DNA of 14,104 nt, taken from positions 1 through 14,104 of the forward strand of contig JAMOMM010000146.1 in assembly GCA_027067085.1 (NCBI GenBank), read 5' to 3'. Shown piece by piece: positions 1 through 7,134 of the stretch. Positions within the stretch are counted from its first letter, which is position 1. Each line of letters starts with the position of its first letter. The translations under genes were made by a program, and so were the position numbers. Origin of the DNA: Hyphomicrobiales bacterium. Its GTDB lineage: Bacteria > Pseudomonadota > Alphaproteobacteria > Rhizobiales > Aestuariivirgaceae. Below the pieces are notes generated by a model that was not told where the DNA came from, ran no database searches, and was given only the letters and a program-made list of their open reading frames with translations.

Positions 1-25
1 TGAAACACTGGTTTAACTGCTGAAG

Positions 26-550
26 TTATATTATCTGTTTGTGCTCTTCTGCAACGGTTCTGGCTATGTTTAGAATATGGCCAACCATAAAGACTAATCC
101 ACCAATTATGAGCACCAATATATCTGTACCATCTATCGCGACGACGAACTCTTTTTGACCTTGCGGGAGATGAAGGGAGAATATCACAGAAGAAATTGAA
201 CGAATTAAAATGGTTGCTGGGCTGAGTAAAAATAGGGCAGTGCCGAAGTTTGATAAGTATTGCCCGCTTTTTTCGGGGAAGATCTCGCCTGATTGATAAA
301 GCTTAAAGAACAAAAGGCATTGAGATAAGCCGTAGATAAGCACGGCAAAAAGAACGGCACTTAACAAAAAACCAGCGAGAAGTGATTGAGTTGAAATGTT
401 GGCGCGATCAATGCCGATGAGGTATTGCGAAAGTACCTCGGTTCTGATGTCTTTGTCAGACCAAACGTAGGCAAAACTCAAGACTAACAACCCAATTGAG
501 CCTTGGGTTATATAGGCCATGGTTTTGGCGACTTTTGTGATGTTTGACAT
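26..550 (-). CDS. DUF2975-like four-helix membrane protein
   Basis: A 174-residue protein with four predicted membrane segments (about residues 12-30, 56-83, 102-125 and 142-162). A short polar stretch after helix 2 contains SGEIF (87-91), and the C-terminal tail AEEHKQII is charged. Length, spacing and the G-x-I-F after helix 2 resemble DUF2975 inner-membrane proteins, whose function is unknown. DUF2975 genes are often followed by a small YozG-type HTH regulator; none can be seen because the window ends 25 bases past the stop. It lies 88 bases downstream of the histidine kinase on the same strand, so co-transcription is possible. The ATG at 550 has no clear Shine-Dalgarno but is the only sensible start. 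The family call rests on pattern recognition. Confidence 0.7.
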   Translation of the reverse strand: MSNITKVAKTMAYITQGSIGLLVLSFAYVWSDKDIRTEVLSQYLIGIDRANISTQSLLAGFLLSAVLFAVLIYGLSQCLLFFKLYQSGEIFPEKSGQYLSNFGTALFLLSPATILIRSISSVIFSLHLPQGQKEFVVAIDGTDILVLIIGGLVFMVGHILNIARTVAEEHKQII

Positions 551-613
551 TGTTTAACCCAACCCATTATTTCTATCGTATGTACATGTTTATTGTAAAA
601 CGATAAATAGTGG

Positions 614-637
614 CAATTTAATGGTTGGATTAAATTG
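614..637 (-). terminator. AT-rich hairpin just after the histidine kinase stop
   Basis: A perfect 9-bp inverted repeat, CAATTTAAT and ATTAAATTG, with a six-base loop, begins two bases past the kinase stop on the minus strand. No T-run follows, so it is at best a weak terminator or a processing hairpin between the kinase and the DUF2975 gene. Confidence 0.35.
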
Positions 638-638
638 T

Positions 639-3158
639 TTAGGCAGCTGATTTTTTGAGTTGGCCCTCAACCGCCGCCCGCACTTTATCTGTGAGGTCTT
701 GTTGGGTGAACGGTTTGTCGATTAGTTCGATAAAGTTTGGCAGTTCGTGCATTTCTTCAGCGGTGCCTTGGGTGTAACCTGAGGCGAACAAAACCTTTAG
801 GTCAGGGCGAATTTTCATCGCTTCGGCAGCAAGTTCTGGCCCGTTCATGCCCGGCATCACAACATCTGATAGCAGCAAATCTATATCATCACGCTCTTTG
901 ATGATCTCAAGTGCTTTGTCTCCATTTGGTGCGTCTAAGACGATGTACCCCATCTCCTCAATCATCGCTACGGCCACATCGCGAACAGGATCATTGTCTT
1001 CTGCAATTAAAACTATGGGCGTTTTTGCAATTGGTTGCGGTTGTTGAGGCGTTTCAATTTTCGATTTGTTTTCTGATAGGGAGGGTGAACCAACAGCTTC
1101 AACAGGTGCTTCTGAGATGGCAACGGCGATTTCCTCAACATTATCATCTAGACGATTAGTAGATGTTTCTGCTTGTTGTGGGATGGCAATTGCCTGATCT
1201 TCTTGCTTGGTTATGTCTTCTTGCTTGGTTATATTGCATTCGGCATCTGTTCCAATGCAGCGTGGTAAATAAATGCGCATGGTGGTGCCGTGGCCAACTT
1301 CACTGTAAATTGCCAGATGACCTTTAGATTGTTTCACAAAGCCATAAATCATACTCAAGCCAAGTCCACTGCCTTCACCAACAGCTTTTGTGGTGAAAAA
1401 GGGCTGTAGAACTTTGTCGATAATTTCTGGCGGTATTCCTTCTCCAGTGTCTGTGACTGCGACCATTATATAGTCACCGGGCGTAACGTCGTCATGTTGT
1501 TTGGTGTAAGATCTATCCAGCGTTTGATTCGACGTTTCTATGGTCAAGGAACCATGCTCGCCCATGGCATCGCGAGCGTTGATGACAAGATTTAGTATTG
1601 CCGTTTCCAATTGGGCTTTATCAGCTTTTGCATGCCAAACATCTTTACCAGGTTTGATTTCAAGATTGATGCCACCGCGTAAGGCGCGAATGAGCATGTC
1701 TTCCATGTCAGTTACAAGTTTGTTTACGGGGAAGGCGGCTGTTTCCAAAGTTTGTTGACGAGAAAAGGCCAATAGGCGTTTGGTAAGTTCAGAGCCTTTA
1801 TTGACCGCGTCAATCGCTGTGTTTAGACGTGTGGTCGCTTTATCATCATCGCGGGTTAGCTTTTCTAATAGTTGAAGATTACCGAGAACGACCATCAATA
1901 AGTTGTTGAAATCATGAGCAATACCGCCAGTAAGCTGACCGACTGATTCCATTTTTTGAGCTTGAAGGAACTTGCGTTCCATCATTGATTGTTCGGTAAT
2001 GTTTTGGCAAATGCCATGTAATTTGGCAGGAGAACCATCGACATCATATTCTGGATCGATATGGACGGTTAAAATCTGTTGTTCATTGTTTTCACATGTG
2101 AACTGAACTTCAAGGTTTGAAATGGTATGTCCAACCTTGGCTTGCTCGATGGCTTCGAACCATTTTTCTTTGTTTAAGTCATCCATCATTGCTGTGAGGG
2201 ATTCAAAATTATTGTTGTTATTGGAACCTTTTTGCGCACCGACGAGGGCATACATATTGGCCGACCATTCGACTTGGCCTGACTTGAGGTCCATAACCCA
2301 ACTGCCGATTTTGGCTAGGGCTTGGGACCGTGACAAGTTTTGTTCACTGGTTTCGATTTGCTGGCGTTTGTGCATTTCAACGGTTATATCGCGGCACAAA
2401 CCGATCATTCTGGTAAGTTCCCGGGTGATCGGATCTTTTATTATGCGGGCAATAATCTCAATCCAGGCATAGGACCCTGAGGTGTGCTTTATACGATAAC
2501 TTGTTTCAATGAATTTTTCTGATTCATCAGCTGCTGCTGCTATCGCCTCAAGTGAGCGATTGATGTCCTGCGGGTGAATCAAGGTATTCCACTTGGGTAA
2601 TGTTAACGTCGAGGTTTCTTTGTTTAGCCCGATTAGTTCATAAATTTCGGGCGCGAAATCAATCGTATAGTCTTTAAAGTCGATTTCCCAAGAAATATAA
2701 CCACTTGCTTCAACCGCGAGTTGGAGCCTTTGGTATTCATCAGACTGTTTATCTGCCTGAGCTTTGTGAGATTGCTTGCCAATCAGCAAGAGGTATTCTG
2801 CTTTGCCATCTTTATGGTGCTGCGGTTTAAACTGATGGGTTACAATACCGTTTGGCCCATTGGCTTTAACAATCTCTACAAGCATTTCTGCTTGGCCATC
2901 AACGCCAGAAACTTCTTTGTTTACATAATGAGCATAATACGGGCTGTCTTTTGATTGAGACAATTGTTGGCCGATGACTTCATATTTAGAACATTGCCAG
3001 TGGGCTGCTAGGCCTTTTGTAACATCGACAATTCGAGAATCGGGCAGGGAAATAGCCAACATTTCAACGCCTGCCATGTCCAAAACTTTGATAATTTCGC
3101 CGATTGTACCGTTCGTAAAAGACATTTTACCCATACCTGTCGTTATATAACTAAGCAT
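639..3158 (-). CDS. Soluble PAS-PAS-PAS hybrid sensor histidine kinase with C-terminal receiver
   Basis: An 839-residue sensor kinase without membrane segments, so it should sense a cytoplasmic signal. Domains: three PAS-like regions (about 22-128, 143-262, 277-390), HisKA with phospho-acceptor H415 in GGIAHDFNNLL, HATPase_c with N-box N527, DTGEG at 570-574 and the G2 box GEGSGLGLSM at 594-603, a low-complexity linker (about 634-712), and a receiver (714-832) with acidic pair E720/D721, phospho-acceptor D765, S793 and K815. All catalytic residues are present. The AHDFNN H-box and C-terminal receiver resemble CckA-type hybrid kinases, but CckA has membrane segments and this protein does not. 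No response regulator or Hpt gene is adjacent, so the partner is unknown. The ATG at 3158 lacks a ribosome site. M12 (ATG at 3125), with an AGG about 10 bases upstream, is a credible alternative. The ligand cannot be told from sequence. Confidence 0.93.
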   Translation of the reverse strand: MLSYITTGMGKMSFTNGTIGEIIKVLDMAGVEMLAISLPDSRIVDVTKGLAAHWQCSKYEVIGQQLSQSKDSPYYAHYVNKEVSGVDGQAEMLVEIVKANGPNGIVTHQFKPQHHKDGKAEYLLLIGKQSHKAQADKQSDEYQRLQLAVEASGYISWEIDFKDYTIDFAPEIYELIGLNKETSTLTLPKWNTLIHPQDINRSLEAIAAAADESEKFIETSYRIKHTSGSYAWIEIIARIIKDPITRELTRMIGLCRDITVEMHKRQQIETSEQNLSRSQALAKIGSWVMDLKSGQVEWSANMYALVGAQKGSNNNNNFESLTAMMDDLNKEKWFEAIEQAKVGHTISNLEVQFTCENNEQQILTVHIDPEYDVDGSPAKLHGICQNITEQSMMERKFLQAQKMESVGQLTGGIAHDFNNLLMVVLGNLQLLEKLTRDDDKATTRLNTAIDAVNKGSELTKRLLAFSRQQTLETAAFPVNKLVTDMEDMLIRALRGGINLEIKPGKDVWHAKADKAQLETAILNLVINARDAMGEHGSLTIETSNQTLDRSYTKQHDDVTPGDYIMVAVTDTGEGIPPEIIDKVLQPFFTTKAVGEGSGLGLSMIYGFVKQSKGHLAIYSEVGHGTTMRIYLPRCIGTDAECNITKQEDITKQEDQAIAIPQQAETSTNRLDDNVEEIAVAISEAPVEAVGSPSLSENKSKIETPQQPQPIAKTPIVLIAEDNDPVRDVAVAMIEEMGYIVLDAPNGDKALEIIKERDDIDLLLSDVVMPGMNGPELAAEAMKIRPDLKVLFASGYTQGTAEEMHELPNFIELIDKPFTQQDLTDKVRAAVEGQLKKSAA
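1198..1233. repeat. 18-bp tandem duplication in the kinase linker
   Basis: Two adjacent 18-bp units differ at one base. On the minus strand they encode ITKQED twice (residues 643-654) in the linker between the HATPase and receiver domains. It is an in-frame duplication in a tolerant, disordered-looking region, so it probably changes only linker length. Confidence 0.8.
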
Positions 3159-3237
3159 ATAAGTTCATAAAATGGTGAATATCGGGTTTACAAACTGTGT
3201 AGTTATGGCATTAACTGAAAAACTTTAAGTGCTTAAA

Positions 3238-3242
3238 AAGGA
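3238..3242 (+). promoter_or_regulatory. Shine-Dalgarno that sets the gpt start
   Basis: AAGGA ends seven bases before the ATG at 3250. An in-frame GTG at 3229 has no such site, so the ATG is preferred. Confidence 0.7.
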
Positions 3243-3249
3243 TATAAAA

Positions 3250-3765
3250 ATGGCAAAGCAAGATGGTGATGTGGACGACCGGTATCAAATGGGCTTTCAC
3301 GTTTCGTGGGATCAGTTTCATCGTGATGCACGGGCTCTGACGTGGCGGTTAAATGGACTTGGTCCATTTGAAAAAGTTGTGGCAGTTACCCGCGGTGGTT
3401 TGGTGCCAGCTGCAATTGTTGCTCGCGAACTTGGTGTTCGGGTAATTGAGACAATCTGTGTGGCCTCATATGCCTATGGTAAGCAAGGTGAAATGCAGGT
3501 TTTAAAAGGCCCTGGTGAGGAGATTACTAAAAATGGCGGTGAGGGCGTTTTGATTGTTGATGACTTGGTTGATACAGGGGCCACTGCAAAAGTGGTTCGT
3601 GATTTGCTGCCCAAGGCTCATTTTGCAACGGTTTATGCCAAACCAAAAGGGGTTGAATTGGTCGATACATTTATCACCGAAGTGAGCCAAGACACGTGGA
3701 TTTATCTGCCGTGGGATATGTCTTTGCAGTTTGCCCCGCCCATTACCGAAGGGGCGATGGGATAA
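3250..3765 (+). CDS. gpt: Xanthine (guanine) phosphoribosyltransferase
   Basis: A type I phosphoribosyltransferase of 171 residues that joins PRPP to xanthine, guanine or hypoxanthine in purine salvage; cytoplasmic. The PRPP-binding motif VLIVDDLVDTGAT is at 100-112, the pyrophosphate loop region TRGGLVP at 47-53, and the base-binding region near the C-terminus has WIYLPWDM at 150-157. The aligned blocks V-S-W-D, RGGLVP, KAHF-T-YAKP and QDTWI-PWDM match E. coli Gpt closely, but the protein is about 20 residues longer, mainly at the N-terminus and around 85-97. It is divergent from the histidine kinase (91 bases between the starts) and convergent with the SulP gene, so it is probably monocistronic. 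Which purine base is preferred cannot be read with certainty. Confidence 0.95.
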   Translation: MAKQDGDVDDRYQMGFHVSWDQFHRDARALTWRLNGLGPFEKVVAVTRGGLVPAAIVARELGVRVIETICVASYAYGKQGEMQVLKGPGEEITKNGGEGVLIVDDLVDTGATAKVVRDLLPKAHFATVYAKPKGVELVDTFITEVSQDTWIYLPWDMSLQFAPPITEGAMG

Positions 3766-3804
3766 CTACCTAAAACTTGCAGGTTTATGTAGCCTTGCGC
3801 TTTC

Positions 3805-5586
3805 TTAATCTGCTTCTTTGCATTCAGCAAAGACCTTGAGTTGACAGCCTTCGCACTTGCCTTGTTTTCGAATGAGGCGGTGCAAGGTGGCAAAGGTTGA
3901 CTTCTTTTCATCAAAAAAGTGGTTGTTGCCAATGTGTTTGATCGCATGGGTTTTGCCAAAAGCGTCATAAACCGCGGGCTTTAAACCTGTAAAGTAAAGC
4001 CCGCCGCCTTCTTCTTCAAGACGGTCAGCTTCTTCGCACAGCATTTCAGCGCCCGCTAGATCAATGAAATTGATACCGTCGCTCATAACAACAATATGCT
4101 TGCGGTTTTGGTGTTCGCTTATTCGATATAGTTTTGATTGAATAAAATTCAGTGAGCCAAAATAAACCGACATATCAATACGAATGATTTTCATGTGCGG
4201 ACATTCTTCAAGCGGCTTGCTTGTTACATCGGTCAAAATATTTTTGTTATAGCGGGTGTCAACGTCTGGGGCCAAAGTGGCAATCACTGGTGCGGACGTT
4301 CGGCCTAGGAAAAACACTAGAGATAGAATAACACCTAAATAAATCGCAAATTCTAGTTCTAAGAATAATGTGGCAAAAAATGTTGCAAGCAAAATGACGG
4401 TCTCTGTCCAGCTTGATTCTATCACATGTTTGATTTGGTTGCGGTCAATCAATCCGTAAGCAACCATCATAATGACACCACCCATTGCGGCAATGGGCAA
4501 GAAGGCGGTGAGGGGGGAGATTAGCAATAGAATTAGACCAAGAAAGATGGCCGAAAAAATGGCAGACATTGGTGTCTGGGCACCAGATTCGTAATTTAAA
4601 CCTGAGCGGGTGAAGGAGCCAGAACCTGCATAGGACGAAAAGAAACTACCAACGATATTTGACAAGCCTTGGCCGATAAATTCTTGGTTGCCATCAATAC
4701 GTTGGTGTGACTTTGAGGCAATAGCGCGGCTGATTGATACCGCTTCGATCAAACCCAGTAACGCAATGGCAAAGGCATCAGGGGCGAGTTGACGAATGAC
4801 TGAAAGCGACATATCTGGCATACTGAACGGCGGTAAGTTGCCCGGAATTTCGCCAACAAGATCAATGCCTTTCGTGCCATCGTTAATAAACCAAGCAAAA
4901 AAACTGCCGATTACGAGTGCAATTAGCAGGTTGGGTAGTCGTTTGTTGAGTTTTTTAATTGTGATTGCAATGACCAACGTTAGTGCAGCGACGGCCAATA
5001 TATCATAATTAACTTTGTCCAGCTGCGTGAGTATATCTTGCCATGTATGCAGAAAAGACTCACCCTTGGGGATTTTAATGCCAAGCACATTCTTCATTTG
5101 ACTGGTGACAATCAAAATAGCCGCGCCTGCGGTAAAACCAATGACAACAGTATGGGAGACAAAATTTACCAAAACTCCCAATCGAGCTAAACCAAAGGCC
5201 AATTGGTAAACGCCTGCTAAAAACGTGATTGTCAGTGCTAATGAGATAAATTCTGGCGTGCCAGGTGTGGCGTGGCCAGATACAGCAGAAAAAATGACGA
5301 TTGAAATGGCGGTTGTTGGGCCAGAAATCAAATGCCGCGATGATCCAAACAACGCGGCGATAATTGGCGTGACCATCGCAGTATAGAGGCCGTATTGCGG
5401 GGGTAGTCCAGCAATAAAGGCAAAAGCAACGCCTTGCGGCAGAACGATCACCGCCCCTGTAATGCCCGCAATCATGTCAGCTTTTATGGTCTCAGAGTTA
5501 ACCTGAGGAAGCCATGCCAAAAATGGGAAGATCAACATTAGCTTGTTGAGAAGGGGGGAAGCGTATTCGTGAGTCCGGTCTGCCAT
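3805..5586 (-). CDS. SulP family anion transporter with C-terminal STAS domain
   Basis: An inner-membrane SLC26/SulP anion transporter; members move sulfate, bicarbonate or dicarboxylates, usually with Na+ or H+. Residue numbers here count from an upstream in-frame ATG at 5670. The transport core (about 45-458) carries the SulP block PPQYGLYTAMV (90-100) and SGPTTAIS (116-123), plus repeated hydrophobic spans. A STAS domain follows (about 490-600) with INFIDLAGAEML (533-544). The tail carries three cysteines, C606, C609 and C617 (CEGC then C). I prefer M29 (ATG at 5586, reading MADRTHEY), because the 28 residues before it have no SulP-like content and come from AT-rich DNA; neither start has a good ribosome site. 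The gene is convergent with gpt and divergent from the tRNA. The substrate is not deducible. Confidence 0.93.
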   Translation of the reverse strand: MADRTHEYASPLLNKLMLIFPFLAWLPQVNSETIKADMIAGITGAVIVLPQGVAFAFIAGLPPQYGLYTAMVTPIIAALFGSSRHLISGPTTAISIVIFSAVSGHATPGTPEFISLALTITFLAGVYQLAFGLARLGVLVNFVSHTVVIGFTAGAAILIVTSQMKNVLGIKIPKGESFLHTWQDILTQLDKVNYDILAVAALTLVIAITIKKLNKRLPNLLIALVIGSFFAWFINDGTKGIDLVGEIPGNLPPFSMPDMSLSVIRQLAPDAFAIALLGLIEAVSISRAIASKSHQRIDGNQEFIGQGLSNIVGSFFSSYAGSGSFTRSGLNYESGAQTPMSAIFSAIFLGLILLLISPLTAFLPIAAMGGVIMMVAYGLIDRNQIKHVIESSWTETVILLATFFATLFLELEFAIYLGVILSLVFFLGRTSAPVIATLAPDVDTRYNKNILTDVTSKPLEECPHMKIIRIDMSVYFGSLNFIQSKLYRISEHQNRKHIVVMSDGINFIDLAGAEMLCEEADRLEEEGGGLYFTGLKPAVYDAFGKTHAIKHIGNNHFFDEKKSTFATLHRLIRKQGKCEGCQLKVFAECKEAD

Positions 5587-5878
5587 AATATCATCGCCTA
5601 CACCAAAAGCATTGGTGTTGTTTAATTTTAAAAATTGTAGGTCGGAGGCGGCATGGCGATGGGGAATCATCTTATGTCGTCTTGGCCAATTGCCCGCGGT
5701 TTTTAGGGTAAAATTAAGGCATAAAAAAGCTGGTTTCTTGTCACATGCACTAAAAAAGAAAGAAATTTGAAAATTTGGTGTGACAAATCATGAAAGCTGT
5801 GACAAAACCGTGCTGGATTTGATGGCTTTTTCAGTTTTGTAACTGAACATTGTGCGAATACGCATGATTGACCTTTGT

Positions 5879-5965
5879 GCGGGTGTGCTGGAATCGGTAG
5901 ACAGGCCGGACTTAAAATCCGTTGGGCGTATGCCCGTGGGGGTTCAAGTCCCCCCACCCGCACCA
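5879..5965 (+). tRNA. tRNA-Leu (anticodon UAA)
   Basis: A class II tRNA of 87 bases with encoded CCA. The acceptor arms GCGGGTG (5879-5885) and CACCCGC (5955-5961) pair fully, followed by discriminator A and CCA (5963-5965). The anticodon loop CTTAAAA holds TAA at 5913-5915. The long variable arm folds as GGGC/GCCC, and the T-arm has a GGGGG/CCCCC stem around TTCAAGT. The outermost anticodon-stem pair is a C/T mismatch. It reads leucine UUA codons, and UUG by wobble. It lies just left of the accessory islet, and tRNA 3' ends are common integration sites. Confidence 0.97.
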
Positions 5966-5967
5966 CT

Positions 5968-5991
5968 AGCCTTTTCGCAAAGCGAAAGGCT
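5968..5991 (+). terminator. Hairpin directly after the tRNA
   Basis: AGCCTTTTCGC and GCGAAAGGCT pair around a short AAA loop with one bulged T, starting three bases past the CCA end. No T-tract follows, so it could be a 3' processing or weak termination signal of the tRNA transcript. A related sequence occurs at 10752-10778. Confidence 0.45.
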
Positions 5992-6198
5992 ACAGACTAT
6001 CCTTTAACTTCAAAACTTGCAGCGGCAGGTGTTTTACAGAGACACCGAGAGCCATCACTGTTTCAAGGTTTCTTGTCATGTGGGTCAAATGCATAGTTTG
6101 ATTGGAAGGGGGTTGTAACGCCATTCGGAAGGTTCATTAAAACGATGTCTTAGTATTGATTTTGAAGTAAAGGTGGTGACGGATAGGTTTTTTGGTTT
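5992..6198. other. Gene-free stretch between tRNA hairpin and repeat A
   Basis: I see no coding region with a plausible start, ribosome site or recognisable protein here. A small hairpin (GGTGT at 6028-6032 with ACACC at 6042-6046) is the only structure noted. It may be left-over flank of the islet. Confidence 0.5.
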
Positions 6199-6284
6199 CG
6201 CTCACGCTAACTCGCGTTGCTCGTACGCTGCGCATCATGCGAAGGCATGTCTCTGACATGGGGCGCGGCGCATTAGCGCCGAGG
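6199..6284 (+). repeat. Repeat A, copy 1 (86 bp)
   Basis: Matches 10617-10702 in the same orientation at 80 of 86 positions by eye. It contains two small hairpins, CATGTC-TCT-GACATG and GGCGC-ATTA-GCGCC. In the other copy the second hairpin reads GGCGT-ATAA-GTGCC, which still pairs through G:T wobbles. Both strands give short open frames through it, but they look like by-products of a structured intergenic repeat. The family was not recognised. Confidence 0.85.
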
Positions 6285-6326
6285 GCCAGTCTGCAGCGTT
6301 TTATTGGTAGAGTGGCGGTTGTGGCA

Positions 6327-6433
6327 CTAGAGCGTTTCATGTTTTGTTTGAATCACAAACACTGCATGAAACGCAAGATTATCAATACCTTAAGCTGGTC
6401 GGTCTGGTTCAATTTAAACCAGACCGACTCTAG
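6327..6433 (-). repeat. Repeat B, copy 1 (107 bp, double hairpin, CTAGAG/CTCTAG ends)
   Basis: Inverted relative to copies 2 and 3. Ends are CTAGAG and CTCTAG. Read on the minus strand it has a first stem, GTCGGTCTGG with CCAGACCGAC, then a linker containing CTTAAGGTATTGATA. The second stem is GCGTTTCATG with CATGAAACGC, enclosing an inner GTTTG/CAAAC stem. It differs from copy 2 at 4 positions, all in the apical loop of the second hairpin, and from copy 3 at about 9. It resembles a MITE or palindromic intergenic element; the family was not identified. Confidence 0.92.
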
Positions 6434-6451
6434 GTTGTTGCTGTGCGATAA

Positions 6452-6483
6452 TTAAGTGCATTTAGTAAGCTGTCACCGTAATT
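6452..6483 (+). repeat. Left terminal inverted repeat of the islet
   Basis: Thirty-two bases that match the reverse complement of 10529-10560 at 27 positions. The inner half reads TTTAGTAAGC then TGTCACCGTAATT. It lies 18 bases right of repeat B copy 1 and about 170 bases before the first islet gene. I read it as one end of a transposon-like element. Confidence 0.7.
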
Positions 6484-6510
6484 TTGCGTAATTTTGTCGC
6501 CGTAATTCAA
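6472..6510 (+). repeat. Tandem GTAATT sub-repeats inside the left end
   Basis: Three consecutive variants occur: GTCACCGTAATTTTG (6472-6486), CGTAATTTTG (6487-6496) and TCGCCGTAATTC (6497-6508). The right end has two copies of the same core in mirror orientation. Tandem end-repeats of this kind are typical of binding sites for DDE transposases such as those of IS21 or Tn7-like elements; that link is inference. Confidence 0.65.
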
Positions 6511-6564
6511 ATTCAAGTTTTAAATTTATCGTTGGACAGGTTTCAGCAATTTTTTCAATTATTT

Positions 6565-6606
6565 TTAGCTTGCTCCCAGAAGGTTCTTATACTAGCGTTT
6601 GCAAAC
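6565..6606 (+). promoter_or_regulatory. Candidate promoter and palindromic operator of the islet operon
   Basis: A good -10 match, TATACT (6588-6593), has a poor -35 (TTAGCT, 6565-6570) at 17-base spacing. A perfect 10-bp palindrome, GTTTGCAAAC (6597-6606), sits at the expected transcription start, where a repressor could block it. No match to a Fur or RirA consensus was seen. The leader to the first ATG would be about 50 bases. Confidence 0.35.
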
Positions 6607-6653
6607 ATGTGTGTAATTTATCGTATTTAAATTTGTGTTGGACACAATAATCC

Positions 6654-7067
6654 ATGTTCAGACGACTGAGAAGTTTTAGCAATTTTGGGAGCGTCCCGTT
6701 GGTTGTATGGCTGTTTATTCAGCTCGCAATGACGGGTGTTTTCTTTTCTGCTGGTGCCTCAAGTTCTGAGACAATCACCGATGATAGTTTTGCAAACTCG
6801 ATCATCATTTGTACTGGCACTGGTTTTAAACGCATAAGTCTGAATGAAGACGGTAGTTTGCCAACAGATACAACTGAAGTGGATAACTACTGTCCATGGT
6901 GTATGCATTTTGCGAACCTGCCGCCTTTAGCAGCACCGAATGACTGGCAACCAGCTTCTCTGTCTGCCAGTAAAAAGGTTGTCTGGTTTTCTGGGGAAAA
7001 TATCTGGGCTACTCAGATCCCCTACGCGCACTTTAACAGTCGAGCACCCCCTTTCCAAACAAGTTAG
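6654..7067 (+). CDS. DUF2946-like secreted cysteine protein
   Basis: A 137-residue protein with an N-terminal hydrophobic segment (about 13-35) that could be a signal peptide or anchor, so the rest should be periplasmic. Visible marks are IICTGTGFKRISL (51-63), CPWC followed by MHF (80-86) and a C-terminal RAPP (130-133). This order (CTxxG, CPxC with a nearby His, terminal R-[AG]-PP) is the pattern I associate with DUF2946, small proteins often found near metal-uptake genes and of unproven function. C53, C80, C83 and H85 are possible metal ligands. It is the first gene of the islet operon, 67 bases before the binding protein. The ATG at 6654 has only a weak GGA upstream. The family call is by pattern, not by search. 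Confidence 0.7.
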   Translation: MFRRLRSFSNFGSVPLVVWLFIQLAMTGVFFSAGASSSETITDDSFANSIIICTGTGFKRISLNEDGSLPTDTTEVDNYCPWCMHFANLPPLAAPNDWQPASLSASKKVVWFSGENIWATQIPYAHFNSRAPPFQTS

Positions 7068-7122
7068 AGACAAAATATCTCGCCTGGCTTTCCAAGCGAA
7101 CCCTTCTATTTACTTGTTTTAT

Positions 7123-7127
7123 AAGGA
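7123..7127 (+). promoter_or_regulatory. Shine-Dalgarno that sets the binding-protein start
   Basis: AAGGA ends seven bases before the ATG at 7135. It rules out the longer in-frame extension back to 6940, which overlaps the DUF2946-like gene and hides the signal peptide. Confidence 0.75.
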
Positions 7128-7134
7128 AATCACG

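Noticed and set aside
3766..3804. Terminator between gpt and the SulP gene
   Set aside because: Only an imperfect AAACTTGCAGGTTT-type repeat is present, with no stable GC stem and no T-run.
5703..5966. Open frame on the minus strand across the tRNA
   Set aside because: It reads through the antisense of tRNA-Leu, giving the familiar false peptide RVGGLEPPRAYA. There is no ribosome site, and the RNA gene explains the sequence.
6137..6455. Short open frames on both strands through repeats A and B, with equivalents at 10625-10898
   Set aside because: They follow the repeats rather than any protein pattern, exist on both strands at once, and break differently in the copies.
6565..6660. Riboswitch (cobalamin or metal) in the leader of the islet operon
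   Set aside because: The likely leader is about 50 bases, too short for a B12 riboswitch. I see no B12-box or other known aptamer core.
6940..7134. Longer N-terminus for the periplasmic binding protein
   Set aside because: It would overlap the DUF2946-like gene in another frame and bury the clear signal peptide. AAGGA before the ATG at 7135 marks the real start.
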